Assembly: GCA_964304625.1 (NCBI GenBank)
Contig: OZ199840.1
Location: forward strand, 2,356,001-2,420,000
Length of the DNA: 64,000 nucleotides
Direction of reading: 5' to 3'
Source: Kudoa neothunni
Taxonomy: Eukaryota; Cnidaria
Part shown: piece by piece, positions 1 to 11,321 of the stretch
Position numbering within the stretch: the stretch's first letter is position 1
Layout: every line of letters begins with the position of its first letter
The notes under the pieces: generated by a model
What the model was told of the DNA's origin: nothing
Database searches by the model: none
What the model saw: only the letters and a program-made list of their open reading frames with translations
Position numbers and translations under genes: made by a program

Positions 1-2026
1 GGAATATCTCTCTCATTTATTTCATCGATGTTATCAATATCAAAACGTCCCAAATCAAACTCATTGACGTTCATTCTGAAGGTTGGTAGAAATCCTGCAA
101 CTTAAGGATTATTATTAATGCGGCAAATCTCATATGGCGATTAAGGGCTAATCCACCGACCTGTTCTGCACTTCAATCTAAAATAATTTGAAAATAAACT
201 GTTCTAGTTTTTCTTATTAAAATATTGTTCTATATTTCTGGTTTTAAAACAGCAGTTCAGATATTGGGTCATAGCCATTTCGAGTTTAGTTATGTTGCCA
301 AGCATTGCCTGAATTTTAATCCGAAAGAATTTTCTAATTTTTGCTAGTGACTTTAATGCTTCTTGACTTGATATAACAATTAGGTCGATATCATCAGAAT
401 CATCATCATCCTTGTCGAAATCAGGGAAATCTAATGTCGTTACGATTTTAGAGTTGCCGACCGTGTCGCTTTCAAGAGTTTCGTTGGTGATACTTTCTTC
501 CGTAGATTTTATGTACTACTTCTAATGACCCCTCTTCTTTAATCAGCCCAACTATGTCATCATTAAATGGATCATCATCAGAAACATCGTCAGAATCATC
601 ATTTCGTGGACTTTCCGAGAGGAAAAATGATTTTCTAAAACAGTTGACTATGGTTCCATTTTTAACATATTCCCATGATTTGATTGTTAATTGAACAGCA
701 TCTAAGACATTAGCTAGGTACGGTGTAGCCATCCATTATCCTGAAATTCGATCTGATTTAAGAGTGACATCATTAGATGTCTTTTGTATATCATTTTAAA
801 GTTTATAATAATTCCCTGATCCAATGTCTGAAGCACACTTGTTGTGTTCGGAGGGAAGTAGCAGAATGTAATGTTAGACAACATAATGTTTGTATGGGCC
901 GGGTAATTTTCAAGGAATAATAAAATTTTTATCTTAAAGACGGTAAGTTGTCTGTTCCAATTTGTAATAAAAGGCAAAAATTGAACTGGTCATCCAGGCC
1001 TTTTTATTAGCGTGGTATTCTAGTGGCAATTATTTGAGACCATTGAAGCATCTTGGCTTGCTGAACTTTCTTTTACCAAAGGTGGGAGTTTTTCGCCAGT
1101 TAATGAGCACACGAACAAAATTGTAAGTCTTTTTGTAGACTGTTTGCATCCATTTTTATTTTTTTCGTTCACGAAAACATAACCACGATCTAATAAAATA
1201 CTTCGATTAATCAAGCATCTTAATAATTATTAACTATGTTTCATTTGATAAAATGGCCCAGTTTCGTCTGCATTATATATATCAGCGGGATTCCATGAAT
1301 CAATTATATCAATTAAGTGACATTTCCAATCAACAATGATTATATTATCTACACCACTAGATTCCCCGTGGAATTTATTGTGTTTAAGGTTATATCAATT
1401 GATAAAACCTTGAAACCATCCAGAAGACAACTGTACATTATTACCAGATGAAGCTAAGAATTCGTTAGCTTTGGACATTATATCGTCTCGTGATAATTCC
1501 ACCTTATTGGCTCTCATAACTTCTATCCAATCGCGAACTTTCTAATCTATTGAAGAAAATTTCCCACACTTATGAGTTTTTCTATTTTCGAAACAGCACC
1601 ATCATTGTGGGTTTTTAATATAATATCATTTTTATGAGCATAGTATTCAAAGATGATCTTTATATTATGCCAAATTTGCTCATGGTTTGGAGCTTAGCAA
1701 CTTTGTTATGTGATATGGACTTGTAAAACTTTATTTCGAGCTTCTTTAGTACGGTTTAATGATTTCGTTTGATTAAAATTGGCGCTCCAACCATTATTTT
1801 TTTGCAAATGTCAGAATATTTTCTGCGCTCGAGCCATTTTTGCGTCAGATCCATACATTAAGTTTTCAGCCGTAAAACTTTATATAAAACTAATTTTGTG
1901 GGGCATAATTATCTAGTTTTTATTTAATTTCTTTTTTAAATTGGAACTCAGAGAAAATACGAGATGAAAAAGTGAATTTTTAAAAATTGCGTTGGAGCCA
2001 TATTGCGCACGACCCATACACCACTG
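1..2026 (-). mobile_element. Tigger/pogo element T1, left end not seen
   Basis: A Tigger-type DNA transposon read on the minus strand. Its 5' end is visible at 2026: on the minus strand it starts CAGTGGTGTATGGGTCGTGC, directly after a TA at 2027-2028. That junction cuts the transposase frame of element T2, so T1 inserted into T2. The matching left terminal repeat is not recognisable between 1 and 200 and may lie outside the window. The TA target is the one known for Tc1/mariner/pogo elements. Confidence 0.75.
204..1837 (-). pseudogene. Tigger-type transposase (T1), broken
   Basis: Decayed transposase of the Tigger/pogo (CENP-B-like) family. Reading from 1837 down, there is an ATG start with MARAQK, a remnant of the second DNA-binding helix-turn-helix ending in KFHGESSG near 1380, the first catalytic block IYNADETGPFYQ near 1275, a second block LFLENYPAHTN near 900, a third block SVLQTLDQGI near 830, an acidic stretch, and a C-terminal KTRNIEQYF tail ending at 204. 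Several stops and frame changes separate these blocks. The second catalytic block carries E where the family has D (LFLDN), so this copy would be inactive for that reason as well. Family assignment is firm; the exact start is the first plausible ATG. Confidence 0.8.
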
Positions 2027-2337
2027 TATTTCCTCTTCATTTATCATCTCATTTATTAAATTTAATAAGTTATCATCCAAATTTTCAGCTTTCTCAGAGA
2101 TTTTTTCTTGAGCCAATTCCATTTTATCGTTGATAGATTATTTACATTCTAAAGAGAAGAATTCTGTTTTCCTAAAACAATTCACGATAGTAGATTTGGT
2201 GACACTATTCCAGAAATACTTAATTAAATCCATCGCCTCCAAAACATTGGGAGGAGTTAATTCCATTCTTAATTCGGCGGAATTAATATATTTATGAATC
2301 ATTGTTTTTTGGGATAAACATTTGAACGAATGTATTA

Positions 2338-4351
2338 CAATAGGTGACCGTTAATTCGTAGAACCGATAATTCATAACATCCCTTAAAACTCTATCCATT
2401 AGGTTAAATTTGTCAAATAACGTTTATTATGAGTTGTTAATTAAATACACGAGTTATTTTTTTATTTTGTCCAATAAAAAGTTTTAAAAGTGTGTATTAA
2501 CCGATAATTCGTAATTATTTCTAAATGCCCCAAAAAATAATTCACAAATTTGGAACACTAAGAAAAATATGACGGAATTAAATATTATGATAGTTTGCCG
2601 CCCTTAAATAGAAAGACGGGAACTATCAAACACTTCAAAATAGGTTATATTTCAACATTAAATGGCATTTTAGAAAAAAGGACTAAAATTACACAAGCAT
2701 TTGAGAATCAATTGCTTCCATCCCAACGAAGATCAATGCGAAAAGGAAAAGATGAACAAGTCGATCAACGTGTTTATGAGTGATTCATTTGGATGAGATC
2801 GAAAAGTATCGAATTATCGTCCATCGAAATAATTAATAAAAGAAATGAGATCGGTGCTTCTGATGACGATTTCAAAAATGTTAGCTACGGATGGTTTCGC
2901 GGCTTTAAAAATAGATTCAATTTAAAAAAAGTCAGCTTTCATGGCGATGCTAACATGGTACCCATAGGAATCATCGCAGAATGGAAGACTCAACTTTCTT
3001 AAAGTTCTTGAAAATTATAAAGAGGATCAAATATACAATGTCGACGAGACCGCGCTGTTCTATCAATCAACGCCTCGTAAGTTTTTCCTAAAAATGGTTA
3101 TTTTTGTTTCGATTAGATATTTTTACATACATTAAATGAAAAATTTTTTGTTAATAGTATTACTTCCACAATATGATTATTTTGTGGGCGCCAAATGTGT
3201 ACTTCATTATTTTTTCATTATGATCGAAATTATACAATATTCTACAATCAATTATTTTTGCTCAAGTATTTATCTATATTATTGTAGGAAAAAGTTACGT
3301 TTCTGCTATTGAAAATAATATGTCGTGGTAAAAAGACAAAAAAAGGATTACATTACTACTTGGAGCCCCAATGAATGGTGAAAAACTAGACCCCTTATTG
3401 ATAGGTCATCATGCCCCACCTAGATGCTTTAAAAGTATAAATACTACTCCAGTTCCCTATGAGTACAACACGAAAGGCTGAATGACAACAAGCATTTTTA
3501 GAAATTATCTGTTAAAACTTAACAGTACTTTCAGAAGTAGAAACAAAAAATTGTTCTTTTATGGACAATGCAAGTTGCTATCAACACATGGAACTCTCCA
3601 ACGTTCAAATAGTATATTTTCCCCAAAACACCACATCGGTCCTACAACCAATGGATCAAGGTGTTATTCGTTCATTTAAGGCAACATACCGGAAAAACTT
3701 AACGAGGAAATATACGCTTCGTGCAGAAATAGGACTGAATATAAAACCTCTAGATTTATGGGAAGCAATGACTCTTATTAAGGATACTTGGAATTCAATA
3801 GTTCCTGAAACAATTATTATTTGTTTTTCTAAATCTGGTTTCGGCTTAAAAACATCCGTAAATGAACCAGAAAATTCCAATACAATTTTATCTTCAGATA
3901 GTTCTACATCTCTAGAAGAAGTCGACGAATTAGGTATCGAAGGAAGTTTATTTCCCGTATGTGATAATTTAGAGAACATCATCTCATACGAGGAAATCGT
4001 TAGCGAGCCTGAAGAAGTAGAGGACGAACCTGTGGAGCCTAAATTCACTTCTATAGATGCTCTAATTTTTGTAGAAAATTTGAAAATATTTTTCAAAGGT
4101 GCTGGTGCTACTCTTTAGGTGATGAATTAGCTAAATTAGAATCATATGTATATGAGTATATTGAAAAAACTCAAATACAATCAAAAATAACAGATTATTT
4201 TAGAAATCCTTAAAAATTAAATAATAAAATCAAAATTTTCATGTTATTTTTTTCACGCGCGCACAAAACCATTACGAATTAGACGTTACTGACGTATAAT
4301 TCGTAATTTTCTCCGTCCCCGAGGGGATTACGAATTAGTGGTCACCGACTG
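2338..4351 (+). mobile_element. Tigger/pogo element T3, both ends present
   Basis: A 2.0-kb Tigger element inserted in T2. The left terminus is CAATAGGTGACCGTTAATTC at 2338; the right end, read on the other strand, is CAGTCGGTGACCACTAATTC at 4351. TA duplications flank it at 2336-2337 and 4352-4353. Each end carries further copies of an AATTCGTAA-type motif (for example near 2500, 4275 and 4300), which look like subterminal transposase sites. Outside it on both sides the minus-strand T2 transposase continues, so the insertion is clear. Confidence 0.9.
2597..4213 (+). pseudogene. Tigger-type transposase (T3), broken but well preserved
   Basis: The transposase of T3 keeps nearly every landmark of the family: N-terminal GTIKHFKIGYISTLNGIL, helix-turn-helix SYGWFRGFKNRFNLKK (2885-2935), first catalytic block IYNVDETALFYQ near 3035-3070, a probable intron from GTAAGT at about 3076 to an acceptor near 3288, LLLGAPMNGEKLDPLLIG near 3355-3405, second block LFMDNASCYQH near 3555-3590, third block QPMDQGVI near 3650, an acidic region, and the terminal KITDYFRNP ending at 4213. 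There are about five stops or frame changes. The presence of an intron at this position is inferred from splice-like borders and from T5, which shows a similar break. No clear ATG is in frame; the reading frame is open from about 2597. Confidence 0.8.
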
Positions 4352-5522
4352 TATTCCTTGGTCCAGTGGATGCAGGACATTAATGGTATTTTGGCAGGAA
4401 TATAAGTTGAACATTGCTGAACTCACTATTGGTGTGTGAACTGGCATTATCCAGAAACATTAAATTTTTGTATTTTCTTTACGAAGTGTTGGTTTAATTT
4501 GTTTAATAACCTCAACAAAATGTCCTCAGTCATCCAGGACTCTTTGTTAGATTCATATCATAAGGGCAACTTTGTGAAATTTTTAAAATAGCGAGGTTTT
4601 TTGCTTGGTCCAATTATTATTGGCTCCTATTTTTCCCACTCATTGATGCTCCTAGACTAGTAAAATGATGAGACGTCTTTTTGATTTTTTGATCGTTTAA
4701 TATAGAATTCTGACGAACGCACAATTGCTCGTACCTTAGAAAAATTATTAAATAAAATAAGGAACATTCACCTCGCTGCCGTTGGTAGAATAAGGCGGTC
4801 TCGTCTATGATGTAATTACAATCTTCAGAGTATCCTTTGCAAAGGGGTTTTAATGTGATTGATCCATCTTGAGGTGGTATCAGAATTAACATCAGCAGAT
4901 TCGCCATGAAACTTGATTTTTATAATGTTGTACCTTTTTTTTAAAACAACGAAACCATCCATCGGTTGCGCTTGATGGCAAGTCTTTTGCTTCGGCCAAT
5001 TCATTTCTCTTGCTGATTTTAGCGGCGGGGCTTACTTCTATCTTCTCGCTTCGTACCCATTCAATCCACTCATACACATCTTCATCGATGGAACGAAGTT
5101 GTCCTGCATGTAAATATTTTCTATTTTTAGATGCTAAACCACCCTCTTAGGTTCTAATTATTTAGTCTTTCATCTTTAGGATGCCACTCAGAGTCAAGGT
5201 AGTAGACATTTTAAAATGTGATACGGTGGCAACTTTCGCAATCCTTAATAATATTGTACTTTTCGGCGATAGTTCTAGTTTAAGGAGTTTTTTGGCACCA
5301 TATATTGATTTAATTAATAAACAAGCAAAGAGTATCTCAAACAAGTGCGTGAAATTAGTCAATCCCGTGATTTTCGATTACATTATTTAGTCCCTTTTTA
5401 AAATAATTTTCGTGAAAATTTTGAAACATTATTAGAAACATATTATATACTCAATAATGAATCAATATTTTAACAAAGAGGGTTTTAAAAAGTGCGTGAA
5501 ATTGTTTACATACTGTACTTGT

Positions 5523-7262
5523 TTAATGAGACCTCCGCCCTTGACGTAGACGAGACAAACACTCTATTCGTGGAGAATGTTTTGGTAGAGCAAGACGTAA
5601 ATCTCCGCGTTTTGTAATATCAAGGCGGTTTCTTCTGGCACTTAACAAATTACCAACTGCACTTAATCCACATTCCACAAGATATGATGAAGGAAAAGAG
5701 AATAACATTTCTTTAGCTAAGGCAGAACAAACTGGGAATTTCTTTTCAACATCGGCTGAAAGCCACATATCTATTCCTTTGAGTTTATATAACGCACTCG
5801 TAACGCTCGTCATGCGGTATTTCGATCAATTCTTGTTGACATTGAAACTGAGCCTAGGAAACATCAGCTAATAGCGGTTGAGTTAACCAGGTAGGAAAAA
5901 TCATCACTTTTAAATCGTAAAATCTGTCATTTAATTCTATAATTAACACATAAATGAGCTGTACTTATTTTTAAAGCATAACAAGATACTTCGCATTTAC
6001 TTAATCAACGGAAATGACCAAAAACACGCTGAGATGCATTATTGTAGCAAAGTTCGAGAAACGAAATGAATCCTAGAATTTTCGCTTTTGCGTCAACAAG
6101 AGTTACATTTGCTCTTTGAATTTTTGAATTTAAAATGCGGTCTCTCAAATATGTCCGCTAAATAACTCACAAAGGCCATTCCATCGCTTGTAATCAGATG
6201 TTTCATCTCAGGGTTGCCTTCTAAGAATTTGCTTACCTGACAAAACAACTCCATGAGCCTCTTAAGGTAATTTCCATTCGACAGCCGCCTAACTTCAATA
6301 TGGGGAAATCAACGAATGTGATCGACATTTTGATCTTTGCACAATTCCTTGAATAATCTTACAGCTTTGGGATTTGTTTTAAAAAAGTTAAAACATGTGA
6401 TCACATTCTGTAATATTTTCTTAAGAAGAGATAGTTTTTTCCATTATATTTTCCCGATGTATCACGCAACGGCATACTATTAACTTCGGATTTTCATCTT
6501 TTAGAAATTTCAAATATCCATTTTTTGCTCGCATGATAGCAGGAGCACCGTCAGCAGCACATGTCAACAAATTGACAATCGGTATTTTATTTGAAAAAAA
6601 AAATTTTTCATCATAATGTAGATATCTTTTGCTGTTTTCGTTATATAAAATGATTTACAAAATAACATCTCTTCACAAAATTGCTCTTTGTCAATATACC
6701 ATACATAAGCTAGTACATGAGCTTTGCTGTCTCGAATTGTGGATTCATCCAACTGTAATGAAAATGTCCTTTTTTGTAATTTTTCAATAAGTTGAAGATT
6801 GACATCTTTGGATTTCTCATCAATTCGGTCAGACACTGTATTATTACTATGAGGCATATCATTAACTTTAATATCAGTTTTTATTGGGATGGTCTTTAAG
6901 AAAATTGAAATAGCTGGTTTTATTAGATTTTCACCAATTGTATGACTCTTTCCGTTTTTCGCAATAACCAAAGAGATTTCGTAGCTCGTTTCCAAAGTAC
7001 GCTTAGTTAATCCAAATTGAGAACCAAACATGGATGAAACTTTTTGTCGATTTCAAATTACTCTTTAAGTGACTTAAAATTTTTCAACTCTGAGCAAATA
7101 TTATTGGGATGTTTTACATTTAAATGCGTTCCTAATCTGCCAACCATCATGGACTCATTACTCAAGATCTGACGGCATATCAAACAAAAAGGTCTGTTTC
7201 CATCAAGGATATATGGTATAAAACCAAATGCAAATATTCTGAAGAATAATGGCGGGTTTTTC
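5523..7262 (-). pseudogene. hAT transposase, ZBED5/FAM200-like, broken
   Basis: A decayed hAT-superfamily transposase related to the ZBED5/FAM200/SCAND3 group. Going 5' to 3' on the minus strand: a BED-type zinc finger near 7080-7215 (FCLICRQIL, then GTHLNVKHP, giving the C-x2-C and H-x4-H pattern); the first catalytic region LQLDESTIRDSKAHVLAYVW near 6700-6755; a second region TCAADGAPAIMRAKNGYLKF near 6510-6570; then the C-terminal dimerisation region SSYLVECGLSAVGNLLSARR and NRLDITKRGDLRLAL (5580-5690). Between 5820 and 6480 the frame is broken repeatedly. The stop codon is 8 bp from the end of T2. Terminal inverted repeats for this element were not found. Confidence 0.82.
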
Positions 7263-8031
7263 TTTTCCTGTCGATATTAATTGTAAAAACAGATTTGAGC
7301 TTCGCGAATAAAGAGTAAACAGGTGTTCACGATTCGATGATGTACGAGTGTTAAATCGGTAGACACTTGATTAAATTTGAGATGGTGCACATTCAGTCGG
7401 CTCGAAGTTTTGCAGTTCACAATTGTCAAATTCTATTTATCTTTAATCAAAGAAGGACTATAAGCGGTCGTAATATGAATTTCTTTCAGATTAAATATTT
7501 GCCGACACTTTTAGTCATTATATTCTAATTGACAACAGAAATAACATTTTATTCAAATTATAAATTGAAAAATTCCAAGTGCTAACGATCATTCGAATAA
7601 CTCCCCATTAAAAAAATCAAATGAAATGTACAGAAAGCCTAATTATAAATATTCTACAAACATTTCTTCCATATTAATACTCGCATATCCTTGTGGCGTC
7701 CATTATGCTTTCAAAATTTTTTGCGCCCATCAAAATTTTACAATGATCCGCCAGTGGAGCGCACAAGCCACGTTGAGAAACACTTATATTTAGGTATGTG
7801 CAACAAAATTTCCACCTATCATCTAATTTTTGTCAAAAGGGACGTTTGATTATAAATCACTCGAATAATACTACGACGAGGTAATAGTATCTTGAAAAAA
7901 TAATAACTTCAGGAAACTTAAGTTTAAAAGTCATTATTAAGTAAATTTCAAGTAGAAAACTACATCATCGTTCCATGCACGTTCAAGTGCGTGTCTCTAT
8001 ATAACCCGAACGAAGATTAATGCACAAATTT
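7263..8031. other. Intergenic, no gene recognised
   Basis: AT-rich sequence between the hAT gene and the Merlin element. It probably includes the 5' flank of the hAT element. I see no coding blocks or terminal repeats that I can assign. Confidence 0.5.
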
Positions 8032-10556
8032 GGTAACGGTGTACTTACCGGCTACCAAAATTCGGCATGATGTGATCTTTTCGTAGATTAAGTTCATTAA
8101 CTCCAAAAAGTTGCAGCATATAAATATAAATCAATTTTTTTTGTTTCTAATGTTTCCTTAATTCGTTGTCATAATCCATTAATTACATAACACGTGACGC
8201 CAAATAAAAATATCCTCAAACTATATGTTTTCCCACATTTTATCGATATATATAGCTCATAATAATATAATATTAGAATCTAATATAGTTACGCATATGT
8301 GTGATTTAATTTGGTATTTTATCACTTAAGCTTAAGGATGCACGTTTTTAGAAAATAAGGCGGCAATGGTTGATATTAAATCAGATGATGAGTTTTTTTA
8401 TTCATAAATAATAATGAAATTCTATTTAACTTTTTTGTTTCAAAAAAAATCGTCCATGACCTTCCAAAACAACGTAGAAAGTGTAGAGGTTGCGACACAA
8501 TGTATACCTCTACAAGAAAGAGAAAGCAAACTAGCCAATTAATCTATTCATTAAATAATGATGAAAATATAGTTATATACGCGTGTAGAAAATAATTGAA
8601 ATACAATAAATGGTTTTCATTAAATAAGACAGATGTAAAATAAAACTATGCCCAACCAAAAAAACCTTTTTTACCGGAAATAATGAGGGAACAAAACAAA
8701 AATTAAATATCAAGAATATCTTAAAGATCTTGTACTATTGGTCTTTAAATAATTCTATCGAATCAATCTCATCAATGGTTTCTGTCTCTAAAAAATCGAT
8801 TATAAATTGGTTTTTTTTAATTCAAACCATTTGTACAAACCACTTCCTCAATCGGTAAAAATTCGGCGGTGAAGGATACGTTATTGAAATTGACAAAAAT
8901 CTATTGCATGGCAAAAGAAAAAATTACAGGGCCGTTAATTGAACGGAGATTCTTGGAAATATTCTTCTACAAAGGAAATTTTCATCCCTGAGAATGAGGT
9001 GACAGTAATAAGAAAAAAGATTTCATTAATTTGTCATGTCTTCTAGACGGATGGAAGTGGAAGTGAGTATCGCCCTGATTGTGGAGAGTTGTCCGACGAA
9101 TATATGTGTATATGTTATCTAACGATACGAGAGTAAATTTTATGAATTAGCTCTATGTTCGAATTCAGAAAAATATGGGAATTGGGTCGACGGTCCCTGG
9201 GTTTTTGGTCTTTGCATGTGCTCAGTTGATCCTGATGGAGAAAAGGACTCTAAAAGAGGTAAGGTATTTCAGTGTTCAAAGAAGAAATCATGAAACTCTG
9301 ATACCAATAATTGAGAACGAGGTCCTTAAAGGGTCAACTATTTACAGTGACGAATGGCCTGCTTACAATAAACCATCAGAACGAGGCTACAATCACATTC
9401 GAATCAACCATTCCCAAAGTTATTGTATTAATGGAGCACATTCGAATACTCTCGAATCTTGTTGGAGTTGGCTCAAACTTAAGATCCTTAAAATTAAGAG
9501 AGGTGTGAGCCGACTAAATTTCGATGGTTACCTGCATGAAGAATGGTTCCGATTTATTATGGGCGGGGAACTCAATTTATTTAACAACTATTTGAATATT
9601 ATTAATAAATATTACCCAACAGAATAAACCGTCTGATTTTTTTCGCAATAAAAGCATAATAAATGTATAAAGTTGATTGGAATAATTTTCTCAATCTAGC
9701 ATCAAATCCATAGGGATATTAATGATTTCATTTGTGACGTGTAAAATCAACTTTATCAAATAAGACTTTTGTAAATGAATATACTATAGTATAGTGAAAG
9801 TGTTGAAATATAATTATAAAAGAATAAACAACATTCAAATCATTAAACTTAAAAAATACTGTAATAGAATATGTAATTCAATAAGTTTTACATTAAATGA
9901 TTTAGTTACGCCTAAAGTATATTTTTGAACGTTTTGTGAAAAAGATATATTATCGTTAAAATGATTTTTAACTTTATGCATAAACAAGAAACATTTTGAG
10001 CAAATAGAAAAAGAAATTGCCACAAGATTTAAAAATTATTAGTTAAAATAAAATAATATTTTTAGCTCATTTCGTAAAACGTGAAATATTATATACTTTT
10101 TGGTAGAAAATGGTCTATAAAAAAATTTTAAACTAAAAATACCAAAATTCTTTCGTAAAATTATTTATAAACTTTGATTACTCCATTTTAAATCTGTGTA
10201 TGGTGAAAATTTCCAAAATAAAATGATTCAATTTTTAATTGATTAAATCGACAAATAAGTAGATTTCACATATTTTAAAAATCATTTTTCAATAATTAAA
10301 TAGGATGATTTCAAAAACATTAATTTAAGTTGGTTAAAACGGGAAAACAATACCTAAAGTAGCATTGTATAGGAGATTAATACAACATGTAAAGGATTGT
10401 GAAAACGAATTCAGGTAACATTAGAAACAAAAAAAAATTGATTTATATTTATATGCTGCAACTTTTTAGAGAGAATGAACTATATCTAGGAACGAATCGG
10501 CGGAAAAAATCACGACATCATGCCGAATTTTGGTAGCCGGTAAGTACACTATTACC
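8032..10556 (+). mobile_element. Merlin-type element 1 with long terminal inverted repeats
   Basis: Two inverted repeats of about 135-147 bp lie at 8032-8165 and 10410-10556. Both, read inward, start GGTAA, then GTGTACTTACCGGCTACC, then AAAATTCGGCATGATG, and both continue to the shared inner block TTGCAGCATATAAATATAAA. They enclose a single Merlin transposase relic. I could not find the 8-9 bp target duplication usual for Merlin; the right end directly abuts a truncated piggyBac gene, so a deletion at the edge is possible. Confidence 0.8.
8700..9627 (+). pseudogene. Merlin (IS1016/ISXO2-like DDE) transposase 1, broken
   Basis: Transposase of the Merlin superfamily, whose relatives are the bacterial IS1595/ISXO2 group. 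The first catalytic aspartate is in FGGEGYVIEIDKNLLHGKRK near 8860-8925. After about 230 bp without homology come GNWVDGPWVFG near 9175-9210, the second acidic block TIYSDEWPAYN at about 9335-9370, and the third block GAHSNTLESCWSWLK at 9435-9480. All three acidic residues are present. There is one frame change near 9250 and there are two stops upstream. The C-terminus ends at 9627. The 230-bp gap could be an intron or an insertion. Confidence 0.82.
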
Positions 10557-11245
10557 ACGTGAAGTATGGGAAATGTGGGCAGGAGAATTACAAAAATGTT
10601 TCAACCCAAACCAATACGTCACAACTGACAAGCAGTTGGTTTCATTCAAGGGACAATGTCTCTTTAGATAGTACATGTCTTTGAAACCAGCTAAATATGA
10701 CCTAAAGTTTTTTTTACTTGTCGATCATATTGAAAAATATGTTTTAAATATCTCTCCGTATATGGGTTAACATCCTTGATACCTCACAAAAAAAAACTGA
10801 AATGATCATATGCTACAATAAAGCGAATGGGGGAGTCGACACCATTGACCGAATGCATGCCTCAGTTTCTGTTCGCAGATTCAACCGCAGATGGCCAATG
10901 ATAATTTTTTTCAATATTCTCGACCTATCCTTGATTAATGCTTTTGCATTATACAAGAATATTTTTAATAGCCAAAATAAAACCCGTCGTAACTTTCTAA
11001 AAGAAATCGCTGAAGCCCTCTACCAACCACTTATCAATCAAAATTCAAATAATAACAAAGTTGTCAAAAGAAAATCACCTTTCTCCGAACCAATTACAAA
11101 TGTCCCTCAAATTAAAAATCAAAGGGCACGATGTAGTTATTGCCCTCGTGGAAATGATAAAAAAACGTTCCTTCGTTGTTCGGATCGTAATAAATCTTAC
11201 TGCCAAGTACACTCATCCAACAAATGTTTCAATTGTTTGAATTAA
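10557..11245 (+). pseudogene. piggyBac transposase PB4, truncated
   Basis: A 5'-truncated and internally deleted piggyBac transposase. It opens at the edge of the Merlin 1 repeat with EVWEMWAGELQKCF, followed by the first catalytic block YVTTDKQLVSFKGQCLFR and KFFLLVDHIEKYVLNISPYM. The second catalytic block is missing. The third, YNKANGGVDTIDRMHASVSV, is present near 10810-10880. It ends in a cysteine-rich C-terminal finger (CSYCPRGNDKKTFLRC, then CQVHSSNKCFNC) at 11245. It is closest to PB3 (23809-26083). Confidence 0.82.
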
Positions 11246-11321
11246 TTATTACATAGATTCTCTTTTGAATATAATTATAGAATGTGTTTTTCTTATCAAA
11301 ACTATAAATATGTAATTTTTT

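Larger units (their letters stand above)
2029..5250 (-). pseudogene. Tigger-type transposase (T2), broken and interrupted
   Basis: Pieces of a CENP-B-like Tigger transposase. From the 5' side: an N-terminal STTLTLSGILKMKD near 5170-5200; a helix-turn-helix region DEDVYEWIEWVRSEKIEVSP and TDGWFRCFKKK around 4930-5090; the first catalytic block IIDETALFYQRQRG near 4800; the second block MFLDNASSHT near 4460. After the T3 insertion comes ELTPPNVLEAMDLIKYFWNS near 2200-2260 and an acidic tail NLINEMINEEE that runs into T1. The order matches T5. At least four stops or frame changes lie between the blocks, besides the two insertions. Confidence 0.75.
2027..5515 (-). mobile_element. Tigger/pogo element T2, interrupted by T1 and T3
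   Basis: A Tigger element on the minus strand whose 5' end is at 5515, with minus-strand terminus CAGTATGTAAACAATTTCAC followed by GCAC, and a TA at 5516-5517. It is interrupted by T3 (2338-4351) and cut at 2027 by T1; its 3' end would lie beyond T1 and is not in view. The terminus resembles that of T5 (44213-46222), which also carries TTTCACGCAC, so T2 and T5 belong to one subfamily. Its 5' end lies 8 bp from the stop codon of the hAT gene at 5523, so T2 probably landed at the 3' edge of the hAT. Confidence 0.7.

Noticed and set aside
3656-4096. A 146-codon open frame on the minus strand
   Set aside because: It lies exactly opposite the T3 Tigger transposase and has no family features; it is a shadow of that gene.
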